This document shows positions 63,013 through 64,000 of a stretch of 64,000 nt of DNA, piece after piece. Position 1 is the stretch's first letter. Each line of letters begins with the position of its first letter. Origin of the DNA: BNXB01 sp031548005 (GTDB taxonomy: Bacteria > Bacteroidota > Bacteroidia > Bacteroidales > Azobacteroidaceae); NCBI GenBank assembly GCA_031548005.1, contig JAVBRK010000024.1:56188-120187 (forward strand), in the 5' to 3' direction. Position numbers and translations under genes: made by a program. Below the pieces are notes generated by a model. The model was not told the origin of the DNA. It did not search any database and saw nothing but the letters and a program-made list of their open reading frames with translations.

Positions 63013-63597
63013 GTGACAGAAAAAGAAAAAATGCTTGCAGGAGAATTGTACGATGCCGGGGACAAGGAATTGATTACCCGTTGGCATTTAGCAAAGCAGC
63101 TGATGAAAGAATATAATCTTACAGACAGCGAAAATAAAGAACAATTAAATGGAATCCTGACACAATTATTGGGGTCTAAAGGCGAAAACGTTTGGATTTC
63201 AGCACCATTTTTTGTGGATTATGGAGAAAATATCCACATCGGGAACAACTGTGAAATCAATATGAACTGTGTATTTTTGGATTGTAATAAAATAACCATT
63301 GGCGACAATTCTGGTATTGGACCTAATGTTCAGGTTTATGCAGTTACACATCCCGTTAATCCGAAAGAGCGACTCTCCATATCCCAGGATGGGGGATTTC
63401 CTTTTTGGAAATCTTATACAGCTCCGGTTACTATCGGAAAAAATGTATGGATTGGAGGTGGTTCCGTGATTTTACCGGGAGTTACCATTGGAGATAACAC
63501 CACCATTGGGGCAGGTAGTGTGGTAGTCAAGTCCATACCGGCGAATTGCCTTGCCGTTGGGAATCCATGCAAGGTTATCAAAAAATTAACGGAATAA
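63013..63597 (+). CDS. Sugar O-acetyltransferase (maltose/galactoside type)
   Basis: A 194-residue left-handed beta-helix enzyme that moves acetyl from acetyl-CoA to a sugar hydroxyl. GTG 63013 gives the family N-terminus (TEKEKMLAGELYDAGDKEL, maltose-acetyltransferase domain). The hexapeptide repeats follow, with catalytic His in YAVTHPVN and the acetyl-CoA loop in NVWIGGGSVILPGVTIGDNT and AGSVVVKSIPANCLAVG. ATG 63031 would drop the conserved opening. It is not a xenobiotic acetyltransferase by motif. Confidence 0.92.
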   Translation: MTEKEKMLAGELYDAGDKELITRWHLAKQLMKEYNLTDSENKEQLNGILTQLLGSKGENVWISAPFFVDYGENIHIGNNCEINMNCVFLDCNKITIGDNSGIGPNVQVYAVTHPVNPKERLSISQDGGFPFWKSYTAPVTIGKNVWIGGGSVILPGVTIGDNTTIGAGSVVVKSIPANCLAVGNPCKVIKKLTE

Positions 63598-63670
63598 AAT
63601 GAGTAAACGTGTATTAATTTGGATATTAACGCAATTGAAATAAGCGAATAAAAATATTGTTGTTTCTATG

Positions 63671-64000
63671 ATGAATATTCCCAAGTCACAAACAGTTGAC
63701 GAATACATTGCTGTTGCATTGCCAAAGACGAAAGAACATTTGAAACGGTTGCGGATTGCTGTTCTACAGGCAGCTCCTGAAGCGCAGGAATGTATCAGTT
63801 ACGAAATGCCTGCTTATAAACAAAATGGTATCCTTGTTTATTTCGGAGGCTTTACCAACCATGTCAGTCTATTTCCCGGACCCGATGCCATTGAAGCTTT
63901 TAAAGAAGAATTAGTGAACTATAAAACTTCCGGGGGAACAATCCGTTTTCCTCTTGATAAAAAACTTCCGGTAATGTTGATAAAAAAGATTGTAAAATTC
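63671..64000 (+). CDS. DUF1801 / YdhG-like protein, 3' end beyond window
   Basis: 110 residues to the window edge. SQTVDEYIAVALPKTKEHLK, CISYEMPAYKQNGILVYFGG and NHVSLFPGPDAIEAF are typical of DUF1801 (iron-chaperone-like, CyaY-related fold). ATG 63668 would add one Met. Codes on the same strand as the acetyltransferase, 73 nt downstream. Function is unproved. Confidence 0.85.
   Translation, partial: MNIPKSQTVDEYIAVALPKTKEHLKRLRIAVLQAAPEAQECISYEMPAYKQNGILVYFGGFTNHVSLFPGPDAIEAFKEELVNYKTSGGTIRFPLDKKLPVMLIKKIVKF

Noticed and set aside
1..64000. CRISPR arrays, tRNA and rRNA genes, integrases, IS elements
   Set aside because: None was seen by reading. A cloverleaf search (tRNAscan) and an IS profile search would be needed to exclude short or decayed copies.

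Overview
The window looks like a chromosome segment from a Bacteroidota member, most likely order Bacteroidales; the genus cannot be fixed from sequence alone. The signs are Bacteroidota-type promoters (TTTG, about 20 nt, then TAnnTTTG) before many genes, a SusC/SusD pair, a TonB receptor paired with a DUF4249 lipoprotein, DUF2723, DUF1460 and DUF4136 proteins, a fused aspartokinase-homoserine dehydrogenase, and lipoprotein signals. No rRNA, tRNA, CRISPR array, integrase or transposase gene was seen.

Region by region. 1-1626: the start of a Tat-signal Gfo/Idh/MocA oxidoreductase, divergent from an AraC regulator. 1660-5842: a peptide-export cassette of membrane fusion protein, C39-peptidase ABC exporter, small HTH protein, and a double-glycine-leader peptide with its own promoter and terminator. 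5822-7822: SpoU methyltransferase, SufE and an M28 lipoprotein, all on the minus strand. 7880-9106: an AT-rich island with a second small Gly-Gly peptide and a CPBP membrane protease, a bacteriocin/immunity-like pair. 9107-36655: mainly core genes, including an LD-carboxypeptidase, tRNA nucleotidyltransferase, a DUF2723 protein, a QueG-GNAT fusion, a Dna2-like nuclease-helicase, TatAC, FabD, ThrA, ThiL, purine phosphorylase, LpxK, an M16 protease and SppA. They end in an Xre-DUF2975 pair with two inverted-repeat operator candidates.

37202-45172: an AT-rich DUF418 membrane protein, then a minus-strand SusC-SusD-Ig-like lipoprotein-GDPD locus. 45335-48556: carB, with a terminator-like hairpin in its leader. 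48770-50875: an RloB/ATPase (AbiL-like) defence pair lying between two perfect 33-bp direct repeats. 50954-57119: a DUF1460 amidase-like protein, a TraB/GumN protein, a TonB receptor with its DUF4249 partner, and trpS. 57154-60447: a radical SAM protein, an organophosphate antiporter and a second GDPD. 60542-61026: a recombination scar joining a SusD 3' remnant to a truncated MmcQ/YjbR gene. 61037-64000: small accessory genes (DUF169, tyrosine phosphatase, a Cys-containing small protein, a sugar O-acetyltransferase and a partial DUF1801 protein).

Three parts stand out as possible undescribed systems: the two small-peptide loci near one exporter, the repeat-flanked ATPase-RloB pair, and the two GDPD loci, each linked to an outer-membrane SusD (one now decayed). 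They suggest export of antagonistic or signal peptides, mobile anti-phage defence, and uptake of glycerophosphodiesters; all three roles are inferred from context.
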